Shown here one piece after another: positions 34,578 through 44,678 of a DNA stretch of 64,000 nt (position 1 is the first letter of the stretch; each line of letters starts with the position of its first letter). The DNA is taken from assembly GCF_000317435.1 (NCBI RefSeq), contig NC_019751.1, positions 372,001 to 436,000 on the forward strand. Reading direction: 5' to 3'. A program made the translations under genes and the position numbers. Origin of the DNA: Calothrix sp. PCC 6303. Its GTDB lineage: Bacteria > Cyanobacteriota > Cyanobacteriia > Cyanobacteriales > Nostocaceae. The notes beneath the pieces were generated by a model. That model was not told where the DNA came from and did no database searches. It worked only from the letters and a program-made list of their open reading frames with translations.

Positions 34578-34952
34578 TCAATCGCTTCTTTTAATCTTGA
34601 GCGCAAGTTGACCACCTTCTAAATGGATTTTTGCGATGGGCTTTTGGTTAAGGGTAGCGGTTACCGAGGTCGGTGAGGTTAATCCAAACCTTTTAAAGTG
34701 GACTCCGTTCGCCCTAAGACCAGTCCTATTCAAGCTTGCGCCATTAAAGCTGGTTCCATTCAAGTTTGCTCCATTAAAGCTCGTTCCATTAAAACTTGTT
34801 CCGTTTAGGATAAGACCATTTTCGTTGAGATTTTTCTCAGTGGCTCTGGTAGCAGGGCGATCGATCTGGATTGCTAAAACTGTAGCCAAGCAGAGTCCTG
34901 CTGTTAGTATGAGTTGAGATAGCTTATTGCTTTGAGTAAGTTGATTTAACAT
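34578..34952 (-). CDS. secreted pentapeptide-like protein, N-terminal part of an ADYC-type protein
   Basis: 124 residues. Signal-like LSQLILTAGLCLATVLAI, then tandem five-residue repeats (NGTSFNGTSFNGANLNGTSF and on to NGASLN). It ends with LTSPTSVTATLNQKPIAKIH and LEGGQLALKIKRSD. The end corresponds to the start of the ADYC domain (compare VVEGGRSLKLKIAHVD in the gene downstream), but the stop comes before the domain proper. ADYC proteins elsewhere join NGTSLNG repeats to the ADYC domain in one chain. So this is either a truncated paralogue or a split partner of 33612-34445. The 132-bp gap argues against a simple frameshift. Confidence 0.6.
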   Translation of the reverse strand: MLNQLTQSNKLSQLILTAGLCLATVLAIQIDRPATRATEKNLNENGLILNGTSFNGTSFNGANLNGTSFNGASLNRTGLRANGVHFKRFGLTSPTSVTATLNQKPIAKIHLEGGQLALKIKRSD

Positions 34953-35020
34953 TGGTAATTCTCCTGTTTGTAACCTTTGCGGATTTGTAGAAGTTGAGTT
35001 TGTGGAAATCGATCGTGTAA

Positions 35021-35767
35021 TTACTTGATTAAAATTTCATGGTTGGAGATCGCTAGTCGAGCATAGCGATCGTCTAAATCGTGAGCGTGTTTTCTTGTTG
35101 CATAGGAGAGCAGTTCCTGCGTCCAGGCTTCAAATAATGCGAAGACTTCATCAACAAGCAATAGGCAATGTGCTTGGGTTGCTTCATCCAGCGAAATTTC
35201 AGCAATCTCAAGGCGATCGCTTCCTGCCGAATGTCCAGACTCCAGCGCAAAATGGAATTCTCCACAATAACGAAGTTCGATTCCGCGTCGGCGTTCGATT
35301 GCCGTTGCCAGATCGAGCATGGTACTGAAGAGTACGTTTCCGGTCTCTTCAATTGCTTCAATGATGGCAATCCGTTCGATTGCACTTGCCCGATCGATCA
35401 AAGTAGCTAGTCGGTAGGTCAGGATGCGGTTTTGGCGGGTCTCCTCACTCCAGAGAAAACGCATCCATGCGGATGGGGTGCAGAGACGATCGAAACCCAA
35501 CTTAGCGAAATCTTCAAGGTACCAAGGCCAGTGTCGATCGTCCTCATAGGTATGAATGTTGACTCGCTTTTGGTGTCGATCGGTCGTGGGTTCCTCGCGG
35601 AGCATATACTTGTTGATGTCGCCGAAGCTGAGAATGAAGTGCGCCATGCAAGGATAGAAAGCAAGCCGCGCCTCTTCAGTCAAGCTGGCATCGCGCATGT
35701 ATAAAAACAATGGCAGATTGGCATAGGCTTGCTTATGTTCTGCGATTTTTCCCAATATGGGTTTCAT
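35021..35767 (-). CDS. heme-oxygenase-fold-like protein
   Basis: 248 residues from ATG 35767 (GGAG nine bases upstream); a start 35 codons earlier is possible but unsupported. All-helical: MKPILGKIAEHKQAYANLPL, ARLAFYPCMAHFILSFGDIN, then a segment with HTYEDDRHWPWYLEDFAKLG, and RIAIIEAIEETGNVLFSTML. The E/D-rich HTxEDxxHWxWxLxDxxKLG helix pair resembles proteins of the heme-oxygenase-like superfamily, some of which are non-heme diiron oxidases in natural-product pathways. The metal ligands cannot be assigned with certainty. Divergent from copy D of the shared element. Confidence 0.55.
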   Translation of the reverse strand: MKPILGKIAEHKQAYANLPLFLYMRDASLTEEARLAFYPCMAHFILSFGDINKYMLREEPTTDRHQKRVNIHTYEDDRHWPWYLEDFAKLGFDRLCTPSAWMRFLWSEETRQNRILTYRLATLIDRASAIERIAIIEAIEETGNVLFSTMLDLATAIERRRGIELRYCGEFHFALESGHSAGSDRLEIAEISLDEATQAHCLLLVDEVFALFEAWTQELLSYATRKHAHDLDDRYARLAISNHEILIK

Positions 35768-35889
35768 GGCGAGCTGCTCCGTTGTAATTTGATAGTGGTA
35801 AAATTTTTTGCTTGTAAATGCAATATGGTTTTCTCCTGTATCGATAGTCAGTTGGATTGATGTCGGTATCAACTTGCTCCATATCTCCA

Positions 35890-36006
35890 GAATATGCGCC
35901 CCCTGATAGTTTGACAGCCAGAAAAGATCGGAGAAAAACTGCTGTTGATGATCGGAAAAGATCGGATCTTCGATTGTAATTTACGAATTATTAGGACTAG
36001 AATAAG
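35890..36006 (+). promoter_or_regulatory. shared intergenic element, copy D
   Basis: Core TTGACAGCCAGAAAAGATCG at 35911-35930, then GATCGGAAAAGATCGGA. It is nearly identical to copy A for about 115 bp, including the stretch CGATTGTAATTTACGAATTA. It lies immediately upstream of the second NB-ARC/WD40 gene and 144 bp from the start of the divergent heme-oxygenase-like gene. Confidence 0.6.
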
Positions 36007-36034
36007 GCTAGACATTCTGGCAGGTTCTTTGCCG

Positions 36035-39000
36035 ATGACAGCAGATGAAGCCTTAGCATTACTCGATCGACTGCTTCAATCTCAAAGTCTCCGAGATATT
36101 CAAGAGCAGGTGTTTCGTCACGCTTGGGAAGGTCGCACCTACCCCGATATGGCAGAGCAGATCGGCTATGATACTGGCTATATCCGCGATGTCGGTTATG
36201 AACTGTGGCGACAATTAACTCAGGCATTGGGCGAACCTGTCACCAAAAATAATTTGCAAGCGGTATTGCGTCGCCAGCGAGATCATTCGCCTAAATTAGC
36301 TGTGCCAGAAGTTACTCCAGCTTCGCCCCCAGATCGAGATTGTTACTGGGGAGAACAGATCGATGTTTCTAGCATCATTGGGCGCGAAAATGAACTCCAG
36401 CAGTTGGAACGATGGCTGGATAACAATTCTGAAGTTAATCCCCTTGAACCACGTTGTCGGCTGATTTCGATCGTCGGCATGGGCGGGATGGGCAAAACAT
36501 CATTAGCAGCCAAGCTCGCCCAAAAGTTAGCCGCTGCAAATCAAAATTTCGAGTGCATCATCTGGCAGTCCCTCCGAAATGCCCCACCGCTGGATAAAAT
36601 TCTCTTTCAACTTATTGCCTTTGTCTCCCACCAACAGCAAACCGAACCTGCGGATACTGTGGATGCTCAGATATCGCAATTGATGGCATATTTACGCACT
36701 ACTCGCTGTCTGATTGTCTTCGATAATTTTGAATCTATACTCGCGCATGGCGGTTATCGTGATGGTTATGCGGGGTATAGCGAACTCCTGCGCCGGATCG
36801 CTACGGAACATCATGCTAGTTGTTTATTATTAACCAGTCGGGAAAAGCCCCGAACTTTGATTCCTTTAGAAGGGGAATCTGCGGCAGTTTGCACGCTGGA
36901 TTTAATTGGTTTGAGTGACATCGAAGTAGCCGCGATCGGGTCTGCTAATGGGTGTCATACAGACGATTTCAGGGATTGGCAACACTTACAGCAATCTTAC
37001 TCTGGCAACCCGTTAGCGATTAAAATTGCGGCAACCACGATTCGGGATTTATTTGACGGTAAAGTGAGTGGATTTTTAGAACAGGGAGTAATTCTCTGCG
37101 ATGGGATTGAGGCTTTATTAGGTCAGCAATTCGATAGATTATCTCAGATAGAGCAACAGGTATTGTACTGGTTAGCGATCGCGCGCGAAGCCATATCGAT
37201 TTCTCAATTGTTAGCAGATTTCATTCCGACCGGTTCTCGAACGCAAGTCTTAGGCGCATTACAATTATTAGATCGGCAGAGTCTAATTGAAAAAAGTTCT
37301 GGCTGCTTTACCTTGCAACCAGTGGTGATGGAATATGTCACTGCCGTATTAATCGATCGAGTATGCGCGGAAATTACCAGTCTGAATTTAGCGATCTTTC
37401 ATAGCCATGCACTGCTTCAGGCTCAAGCGCAAGAATATGTGCGGGAGAGCCAAGTGCGGATGATTTTAGTCCCGCTAGTCGATCGACTACTGGGTAAATT
37501 GCGATCGAAACTAGAAATTAAGCAGCAACTCAATCGATTGTTGGCTCAACTGCGAACCGAATTTGCAGGAACCAGGGGCTATGCAGGGGGTAATTTAATT
37601 AACTTATTACGACACTTGCAGTTCGACTTGAGCGGCTATGATTTTTCCGATCTGTGCATTTGGCAAGCTTATCTACTAGGCATGAATTTACACGATACTA
37701 ATTTTGCTCACACCGATTTGGCTAAGTCAGTTTTTACCGAAACTTTCAGCAGTATTCACTCAGTCGCCTTTAGTCCAGACGGACACTGTTTGGCTAGCGG
37801 CGATTTCAACGGCGATATTCGCTTGTCGGATGCTCGCACTCATCAACTTCAGTCGATCTTAAGCGGTCATACCAATTGGGTGCAAGCTGTGACTTTCAGC
37901 CCCGATGGTCAAACACTAGCCAGCGCTAGTTTTGACGGCACTGTGCGGCTCTGGGATCTCAATACTGGCGCGTGTCTAAAAATACTTACCGACCATACCC
38001 AAGGTGTCTACACAGTCGCATTTAGTCCAGATGGCAAAATTTTAGCAAGTGGTAGCGACGATTGTAGCCTCCGAATCTGGAATGTAAATAGTGGGGAATG
38101 TTTGAACAGCCTTCAATATGAAGATGGCATCAAACCCCATGATGTCAAATCTATGGCATTCAGTCCAGATGGTCAAACTATTGCCAGTAGTGGTTCTGCT
38201 CAAACCATTGTGATCTGGCAGATCCAGAATGGAATCTGTTGTCAAACACTGGAGAGTCATCAAGGCTGGGTGTGGTCCTTAGCCTTTAGTCCCGATGGAA
38301 AATTTCTCGCTAGTGGCAGCGATGATGCTACGGTCAAGCTGTGGGATGTGAGCACTGGTAAGTGTTTACGAACTTTTGTCGGGCATAAAAATGAATTGAG
38401 ATCGATCGCTTTTAGTCATGATGGTGAAATCCTCATTAGCAGTAGTAAGGATCACACTATCCGACTGTGGGACATTCAAACTGGAGCATGTGTCAAAACA
38501 CTAATCGGTCACGAAAATTGGATCTGGGCGATGGCTTTCGATCCGACTTATCAAATTATCGCCAGTGGTGGTGAAGACCGGACAATTAGACTCTGGAGTT
38601 TGTCTACTGGTCAGTGTTTGCGAGTTTTACAGGGGTATACAAATACGCTGTATTCGATCGCCTTTGTCCCTATGCCTAAGTCAACTGAATCGATTGAACC
38701 AAATCCGGCTCATTTACCCGTGCTGCTGGCTAGCGGCTACTTCGACCAGATTGTCAGAATTTGGAATATTCAAGATTGTGTTTATTCTGGTTTTAGAGGT
38801 CATACTGATGCCATTAGAGCAGTAGCAGTGAGTCCAGATGGACAACTCCTCGCTGGTGGTGGCGGTAGTGCCGATCCGACCATCAAAATTTGGAGTGTGG
38901 TAGATGGTCTGTGCTTTAACAATTTAGCTGGTCATAGCAGCGAAATCTGGTCGTTAGTTTTTAGCGCAGACGGTCAAATTCTTGCTAGCGGTAGCACCGA

Positions 39001-39676
39001 CCATACGATTAGATTGTGGCATGTCTCGACAGGTCAATGTCTTCACGTTTTGGCAGAGCATATGCACTGGGTGATGTCAGTAGCCTTCAGTTGCCAACCA
39101 AATATCCTCGCTAGTGCTAGTTTCGATCGCATGATTAAGTTCTGGAATGTCCAGACGGGTGAATGTATCAGCACTTGGCAGGTGGGACAATCGATTTGCT
39201 CGATCGCTCTTAATCCCGGTGGAGATCTTTTAGCCAGTGGTAGTATCGAGCGCGAGGTTAAACTATGGGATGTGGCGACAGGTAAATGTTTGCAAACTTT
39301 ACTAGGTCATACTCACTTTGTGTGGTCGGTGGCTTTTAGTCCAGATGGACGAAGCCTAGCGAGTGGTAGTTTCGATCGAACTATCAGACTTTGGGATCTC
39401 AACACAGGTGAATGCCTGAAGGTGTTGCAGGGTCACGAAAATGGGGTGTTTTCTGTGGCTTTCGTCCCACAGCAAGGCACCAATATTCCAGATCGTCAGT
39501 TACTGGCAAGCTCCAGTGCTGATGCCACCATTAGGCTATGGGATATCGAAACGGGTGAATGCATCAAAATCCTCCGCTCGCCACGACCCTACGAAGGTAT
39601 GAATATTACTGGAGTTACAGGCATCACGGCAGCACAGAAGTCAACATTGAGGGTATTAGGGGCAATTAAAAATTGA
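36035..39676 (+). CDS. NB-ARC STAND ATPase with WD40 sensor repeats (paralogue 2)
   Basis: 1213 residues from ATG 36035; the ATG used as an alternative in paralogue 1 is AGG here, which fixes the start. Same architecture: vMAP-like domain, NB-ARC with [19 protein letters not shown], pentapeptide-like linker ([16 protein letters not shown]) and about fourteen WD40 repeats, tail [18 protein letters not shown]. Residues 1-550 are very close to paralogue 1, while the WD40 blades differ much more, especially in the loops and in blade number around the fourth to sixth repeat. This is what would be expected if the propellers recognise different ligands. It lacks the palindromic insertion of paralogue 1. 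Confidence 0.9.
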   Translation: MTADEALALLDRLLQSQSLRDIQEQVFRHAWEGRTYPDMAEQIGYDTGYIRDVGYELWRQLTQALGEPVTKNNLQAVLRRQRDHSPKLAVPEVTPASPPDRDCYWGEQIDVSSIIGRENELQQLERWLDNNSEVNPLEPRCRLISIVGMGGMGKTSLAAKLAQKLAAANQNFECIIWQSLRNAPPLDKILFQLIAFVSHQQQTEPADTVDAQISQLMAYLRTTRCLIVFDNFESILAHGGYRDGYAGYSELLRRIATEHHASCLLLTSREKPRTLIPLEGESAAVCTLDLIGLSDIEVAAIGSANGCHTDDFRDWQHLQQSYSGNPLAIKIAATTIRDLFDGKVSGFLEQGVILCDGIEALLGQQFDRLSQIEQQVLYWLAIAREAISISQLLADFIPTGSRTQVLGALQLLDRQSLIEKSSGCFTLQPVVMEYVTAVLIDRVCAEITSLNLAIFHSHALLQAQAQEYVRESQVRMILVPLVDRLLGKLRSKLEIKQQLNRLLAQLRTEFAGTRGYAGGNLINLLRHLQFDLSGYDFSDLCIWQAYLLGMNLHDTNFAHTDLAKSVFTETFSSIHSVAFSPDGHCLASGDFNGDIRLSDARTHQLQSILSGHTNWVQAVTFSPDGQTLASASFDGTVRLWDLNTGACLKILTDHTQGVYTVAFSPDGKILASGSDDCSLRIWNVNSGECLNSLQYEDGIKPHDVKSMAFSPDGQTIASSGSAQTIVIWQIQNGICCQTLESHQGWVWSLAFSPDGKFLASGSDDATVKLWDVSTGKCLRTFVGHKNELRSIAFSHDGEILISSSKDHTIRLWDIQTGACVKTLIGHENWIWAMAFDPTYQIIASGGEDRTIRLWSLSTGQCLRVLQGYTNTLYSIAFVPMPKSTESIEPNPAHLPVLLASGYFDQIVRIWNIQDCVYSGFRGHTDAIRAVAVSPDGQLLAGGGGSADPTIKIWSVVDGLCFNNLAGHSSEIWSLVFSADGQILASGSTDHTIRLWHVSTGQCLHVLAEHMHWVMSVAFSCQPNILASASFDRMIKFWNVQTGECISTWQVGQSICSIALNPGGDLLASGSIEREVKLWDVATGKCLQTLLGHTHFVWSVAFSPDGRSLASGSFDRTIRLWDLNTGECLKVLQGHENGVFSVAFVPQQGTNIPDRQLLASSSADATIRLWDIETGECIKILRSPRPYEGMNITGVTGITAAQKSTLRVLGAIKN

Positions 39677-39884
39677 GATCCGCTCAGATTGTCTGTAAGA
39701 TAGTAGCGATTGTCATCCGGGATGTTAACCAGCTATGTGCTAGCGATGTCTACTACGGGCTACGCGCACTCAAGCTTTCATGATTGATTTCTCCATCAAC
39801 CAAAATATTTAACCCACCTCCTGCGTAATTGGGAAATTACCTGTAGGTTGTGTCCAATACAATAGTTCGTAAATACTATATTTA

Positions 39885-42833
39885 TCACTGGTGGACACCA
39901 ACAACACTTCGACAAGCCAAGACGCAAGCTACAGTGACCACACGATTTTGCCATCCCTGATAAACCACGTCCCGCTCATCTTTCGGCTCAATAAACTGGT
40001 AAACCCTTTCTCGATTATCCCTACTCCCCATCCTGCCAACGTAGGTTAACTTCAACCCCAACTTACTCAGTAGTTTCTGGATAATAGCGATCGCACTCAA
40101 CCCCTCGGAAACAGAAACTCCCAAATAGTCACGGATAAAATATCGATGCTTCACAGCCAAAGCCTTCAAATTCTGCAACTCCGCATCAGAACCGCGAAAC
40201 ATCACCCCTGGCGTGAGAAAATAACGGATATTAAATTCCTCCAGCAACAATACAGCAGGTAATAACTGCCCCCGGTTAAAATCAGGCTTCCAAACAGCAC
40301 TCTCACCCGCTTCTATCTGCGATTTAGCCCTTTTAGAATCGCGCTCAATAAGCTGTTCCCGTCCAATGGTGAGAAAATAATGCAGCCGCAGTTGTGGATA
40401 CCAGCTAGCATCATCCTTTTCCACAAGCCCAGGTGTCACCTCAACCCCGTAACGCTCTTTCAACAGAGCTTTTCGCTCCTGATATCTCTCGGTTGTTGTT
40501 TTAGCTTTTTTATCCTGCAACTTTTTAAATTCAGTATCGGAGATTGTTTCGCAAGAAGCGATCGCACGACATTCTTCCCCATATAATTCCTGCGAAGCAG
40601 CTTTAACCGACTCAAAAACCTGTTGACTCTCCTGTTCCTTAACAGCCTCTGCATCAATCATCCGATAACCATCCTCTTCTAAACCTTGAATTACAAATTC
40701 CCGATAACACCGCATTTGAGCGTTGATGATGCAAGCTCGTTTTGCCCAAGTTTGTAAAGATTCGGGTTGAAAATTCTCATCGATGCTGTAATCCGCATTA
40801 TCAGCTTGGGACAGCAAAGCAATATTTGTTCTCGTGGCAGCATGTTGACTTGCCAACAGTGAACCCATCGATGTAGAACCATTTCCCACAAAGCCCATAC
40901 CACAACCTCTCACCCAGATGTGACGGTCAACATTCTCCCGTAATCTCGCTAACATCTGCCGCACCGAGTTTGCAGACTGTACACCCTGAAAAATCCCCCA
41001 AACTGCGGAGAAATGACCTTTGATGTCAATTGATACCCCAGTTTCTAGACTTGGGGAAGCAATAACCAAATCGTATTTTGTGAGAATTTCATTGAGATGG
41101 GCAATGCAACCAAAAGCAGGATGCGACGGGTCAGAAACAGATTCGCTGTCGATTCTCAAAATTCGTAAATCTGGGAATTTACGGCGAAATCGCTCTTCCA
41201 ATGCCTGCGTTCCCCATTTCGACTTCACTTTTTGGGCAGAACAGCACAACAAATGATGTCCTCCTTCAGGAATTGCTCTATCCAATGCAGCAATCAAATC
41301 CTTGGGATTAGTACCTCCGTAGTTGTAACAATTTCCAGATTGGGGTCGGTAATTATTAAGAATTGCAAACGGTTTAACTTTAATTTCCCCAGCTAAGGAC
41401 TGTACATAATCCACATCACAATCGGATACATCCGCACTTGCCAAGTAAATCTTTCCTTGTGGACTACTCAAGACGTTTTGGATTAGCAACTTGAGGTTTT
41501 TCAGCACAGAAACCCGACGTTTTGCTACTTCGGTTCCAGAGTTGAGTAAGTGCCAGAATACCTGGTCACATTCATCGATGATTACGGTATCGTTGTACCA
41601 ATCATTAGGATTAAACCTCGCTTGGCTTTGTTGGTGGAGAGAATCTATGCAGACTCCATAACCTAATAAGTCTCCTGTCTCGGAATCTCTGACTTCAGTT
41701 ACATAGTTAACTCCAAAGCGGTTACACAATGCCTCTCCAAGCTGAATTCGGTGAGTAATAATTAACACTCTCCTATTTTGCTCATGTGCCTTCGCTACTT
41801 CACCAGTTAGCCATTCCGTTTTACCAGTTCCTTTTGCCGATTTCAGAACGATGAGCTTTTCGGTATCTGGGATTTGGATATGTCCGAGGTAAGCGCGATC
41901 GCACTCAAAAGAAGGCTGATAGGTTAACAAGGTAAACAACTTAACCTGCCAAATATCAAGAGTTTCAGCTTTGTGGTAAAGCATGTTAAATGCATCTTCT
42001 CCCTGGGCAACTACAAAATCATCAACACCCTTCTCTGGTCCCGGTAATTCGATAACCCGAACCTTACATTTCTCAATAGCAAGTAATTTCCCCATGCGTT
42101 TAATCGCAGTTTTGACATGCTGCACTGTTTCGGGTTTTTTGTCGTGATCGAAGCAAATATCAACTCGTCTATCAGGTGTGGCAAAGTGCTTTAAGTCAGG
42201 GATTAAAAAAGGTTTTCCTGTGATATTTCCCTCTTCATCTTTAGGAGTGCGGTATCCAGAATTGACACCGGGAATTGCGATCGCAGCGTAGCCAGCAGTC
42301 AACAAACAAGCAGCTTTCTTTGCTCCCTCAACAATTACCACTGGTACGTTTCTGTGCCAAACCCAGTACCAAAATCCGTGGGGGTGTTGTAGGTCTTCGG
42401 GAGCGATCTCAATTCCACAATACGTTGAAACTTTTCTCCAAGTTTTTAGCGGCACTTGCAAGAAAAATGCTCTTGTTGGCTCTTTGTAGGGATGCTCATA
42501 TTTGACGTACTTGTGTATTTTATTCCTATCACGCCTTGGTCTATCAGGTTTAAAGCATCCCCACATCATGAAATTGTAGTCATCAAGTGGGTCAATTCCG
42601 TTACACCACCAACCACCGTGTTCAATATGGCGATATTTTCTTAAATCACCATCTCTGAGTCGTCCGTCGTTACGGCGTGATATTTTAGGGCTGTAAATCA
42701 AATACTCGTAAGGAGTTGTACCTTCGAGAGATTTTACGTTGAGATTTATGATTTCTTCATCAACCCCACTCGATAACCACTCTTGCCAATGTTGAGGTTG
42801 GAAATTGGTGTGTAAAACATCGGTCACGTTCAT
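39885..42833 (-). CDS. plasmid replication protein, CyRepA1 family
   Basis: 982 residues from ATG 42833 (GGAG six bases upstream); a TTG four codons earlier is in frame. N-terminal half has a DUF3854/TOPRIM-like primase region (VVIVEGAKKAACLLTAGYAA, IPGVNSGYR, DICFDHD at about 165-245). The second half is a helicase-like ATPase with KSAKGTGKTEW (about 330), THRIQLGEALC, VIIDECDQVFWH (about 417) and motif VI-like QMLARLREN. This matches the replication initiators of large cyanobacterial plasmids. It is the strongest evidence that the window is extrachromosomal. The origin is probably in the 0.57-kb region to its right, though no iterons were seen. Confidence 0.88.
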   Translation of the reverse strand: MNVTDVLHTNFQPQHWQEWLSSGVDEEIINLNVKSLEGTTPYEYLIYSPKISRRNDGRLRDGDLRKYRHIEHGGWWCNGIDPLDDYNFMMWGCFKPDRPRRDRNKIHKYVKYEHPYKEPTRAFFLQVPLKTWRKVSTYCGIEIAPEDLQHPHGFWYWVWHRNVPVVIVEGAKKAACLLTAGYAAIAIPGVNSGYRTPKDEEGNITGKPFLIPDLKHFATPDRRVDICFDHDKKPETVQHVKTAIKRMGKLLAIEKCKVRVIELPGPEKGVDDFVVAQGEDAFNMLYHKAETLDIWQVKLFTLLTYQPSFECDRAYLGHIQIPDTEKLIVLKSAKGTGKTEWLTGEVAKAHEQNRRVLIITHRIQLGEALCNRFGVNYVTEVRDSETGDLLGYGVCIDSLHQQSQARFNPNDWYNDTVIIDECDQVFWHLLNSGTEVAKRRVSVLKNLKLLIQNVLSSPQGKIYLASADVSDCDVDYVQSLAGEIKVKPFAILNNYRPQSGNCYNYGGTNPKDLIAALDRAIPEGGHHLLCCSAQKVKSKWGTQALEERFRRKFPDLRILRIDSESVSDPSHPAFGCIAHLNEILTKYDLVIASPSLETGVSIDIKGHFSAVWGIFQGVQSANSVRQMLARLRENVDRHIWVRGCGMGFVGNGSTSMGSLLASQHAATRTNIALLSQADNADYSIDENFQPESLQTWAKRACIINAQMRCYREFVIQGLEEDGYRMIDAEAVKEQESQQVFESVKAASQELYGEECRAIASCETISDTEFKKLQDKKAKTTTERYQERKALLKERYGVEVTPGLVEKDDASWYPQLRLHYFLTIGREQLIERDSKRAKSQIEAGESAVWKPDFNRGQLLPAVLLLEEFNIRYFLTPGVMFRGSDAELQNLKALAVKHRYFIRDYLGVSVSEGLSAIAIIQKLLSKLGLKLTYVGRMGSRDNRERVYQFIEPKDERDVVYQGWQNRVVTVACVLACRSVVGVHQ

Positions 42834-42845
42834 AGGAGACTCCAA

Positions 42846-43405
42846 GTTTTAACCGCATGAAAATTTGGCAGCAAACTTACAAATGCTGCGCTTCACAAGC
42901 TGTATCAAAGTTATTTTTTAAAAAAGAAGAGTGATTCTTTTTATTTGCTGTCTGTCCGCAACCGCTTCAATACTTGTTGTTTAACGATTTTGAGTTGCTG
43001 TTTATCTAACTGCGGTATCTCACCAACAACTACATCTATTTCTCGTTTTTGCCTCTGTTTGGATGCTTCTGACATCTTAACGATGGGTTCATAATTTTTT
43101 TGAGCGCTCAGTTGAAAGTGACGACAGCGATTTAGTGCTGTTTGGTTTTTACGGATACTGTTAGCCTCACCAAATATAGATGCTAAACGTACTTCTTTTA
43201 TAGATGCACAAAGCGAAATTTCCCATAGAGAAGGCTTACTCGATAAGCCGTGTGATGAATTGACGGCTATTGAATGGGAGCAACTTAAAAAGTATAAGCC
43301 ACTCCCAGAAAATATGGTGTTGATGACAGCATAAGACGAAAAAAGGTGGGTCTTACCGCCCACCATCTCAACTGAAACCAAGAAGTATTACTTCAAGGAT
43401 GAAGC
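42846..43405. other. region upstream of rep; possible origin or gene fragments
   Basis: No gene with a clear family. On the plus strand a start-less frame ending at 43334 reads DELTAIEWEQLKKYKPLPEN before MVLMTA. On the minus strand a 44-codon frame (42941-43075, MSEASKQRQKREIDVVVGEI...LKRLRTDSK) looks helical. Both may be remnants. Position next to the rep gene makes this the best candidate region for the origin, but no direct repeats (iterons) or DnaA-box cluster are visible by eye. Confidence 0.35.
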
Positions 43406-43675
43406 ATGAAAATTACTACCGTATCAATATCCTACAGTCGGAAATTTAATCTTGGGTCGTATGAATCCCTTGATTTAGGCTGTTCTCTTTGGGCGCAATT
43501 GGAAGAGGAAGAAGATGCTGATGGAGTAGTTCAATATCTTTACCATCAAGCAAAAGCATCTGTAAAAAATGCGGCAATCCCTGTACTAAAAGCTTCGGGA
43601 TATCAGATAAATAAAGTCAACTCTCAAAAACAATCTGTAGACACATCTATTGAAGAGAATTCGGAGGAATTATAA
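43406..43675 (+). CDS. small acidic plasmid-backbone protein
   Basis: 89 residues: MKITTVSISYSRKFNLGSYE, SLDLGCSLWAQLEEEEDADG, then VVQYLYHQAKASVKNAAIPV and an acidic tail. I recall similar short proteins next to replication genes in cyanobacterial plasmids and phages but know no function; that memory was not checked. One-base overlap (TAATG) with the following gene shows coupled translation. The beta-rich start could suit a nucleic-acid-associated protein, which is inference only. Confidence 0.65.
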   Translation: MKITTVSISYSRKFNLGSYESLDLGCSLWAQLEEEEDADGVVQYLYHQAKASVKNAAIPVLKASGYQINKVNSQKQSVDTSIEENSEEL

Positions 43676-44526
43676 TGATTACTGAAATCAAATTAGGGCT
43701 TTGCAATCCTCCAGAACCGATTTATTTATATGTCAAAAATGGAGAATTGAGCGGCGAATCATACTTGTGGTATAACTACGACATCAACAACGAGAAAACA
43801 ATTCCAGTGCAGCAAAGAGGGTTAACTGGTTATTTACAAAATCTCCGATTGATAAGTAAAGAATTTAAGGGTAAAGATAATCTGAAGCTTGATATTGTGA
43901 TTGCAGCGGATGAAATATATGTAGTCAGAACTGGCATTGAAACGAATTTTGCCAAAACCTTTTTATTAGCAGTATCGCAGGTTAAAGACTTCTCCAAACC
44001 TCTAATTATTGCTGCTACACCTGGAGAAGAAAATGTTGTGTTTTGTCGGCTTTACGATGCTACAACTAAAATTCGGATTCGTAGTGAATGGAATAAGGAT
44101 GCTGACTGGGCTGGAATAATTAGCAATGTTCAATCTAAATTAGTTGCGACATCAGAAGAGGTTTCTTTTCCACAACAGCAAACTCAACCACATCAATCTG
44201 TAGTTTTTCCAGTATTAGAACCCAATCATGATTTACGAGTTAAGCAAATTCGTACATTGCTTAATTATCCAGTTGAATTAGTTGTGGAGTGGCTGAAATT
44301 TCAGGAAGTAGAACGACCAAACCAGTTGAAGCCAAATCAAATTGACGAATTGGTGAAAACCATGTGTTTATATTGGGGACAAGGTAAATTTGAGAATTCC
44401 GATTTTGCGACCAATTCCTATCAGAAATCTGTTGTTGAAGCTATAAATAATGGAATTTCTGAAATTGAAGCAATTACAACTTGGATGGAGAATATCTCGG
44501 AAACAGAAATACTAGAAACCGCTTAG
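43675..44526 (+). CDS. conserved plasmid protein of unknown function
   Basis: 283 residues. N-terminal beta-rich region (KLGLCNPPEPIYLYVKNGEL, LWYNYDINNEKTIPVQQRGL, LKLDIVIAADEIYVVRTGIE), a linker rich in Gln/Pro (FPQQQTQPHQSVVFPV) and a helical C-terminal part (RVKQIRTLLNYPVELVVEWL, VVEAINNGISEIEAITTWME). It is translationally coupled to the 89-residue protein. No enzyme motif recognised. The position after rep and the split beta/helical layout would fit an accessory replication factor; this is unproven. Confidence 0.65.
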   Translation: MITEIKLGLCNPPEPIYLYVKNGELSGESYLWYNYDINNEKTIPVQQRGLTGYLQNLRLISKEFKGKDNLKLDIVIAADEIYVVRTGIETNFAKTFLLAVSQVKDFSKPLIIAATPGEENVVFCRLYDATTKIRIRSEWNKDADWAGIISNVQSKLVATSEEVSFPQQQTQPHQSVVFPVLEPNHDLRVKQIRTLLNYPVELVVEWLKFQEVERPNQLKPNQIDELVKTMCLYWGQGKFENSDFATNSYQKSVVEAINNGISEIEAITTWMENISETEILETA

Positions 44527-44536
44527 TTTTAGTATC

Positions 44537-44566
44537 GGGGGAAATTTTTGATAGGTTTCCCCTTTG
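44537..44566 (+). terminator. terminator-like hairpin
   Basis: GGGGAAA (44538-44544) pairs with TTTCCCC (44556-44562) followed by TTTG, twelve bases after the stop of the 283-residue protein gene. Confidence 0.5.
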
Positions 44567-44678
44567 TCCGTACTATACCCTTCCTAGAAAGCCCCTTTTC
44601 CTCTTTTTCAGCCCCTAACGGGGAGGAGAATGTGAAATCCCAGCATTCTCTTCAAGCTGGACATTGGAGATAAAGAAA

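Noticed and set aside
42941-43381. 146-codon minus-strand frame next to rep
   Set aside because: Its first 100 residues overlap a plus-strand protein-like frame and have odd composition; only the last 44 codons look plausible and these lack an RBS.
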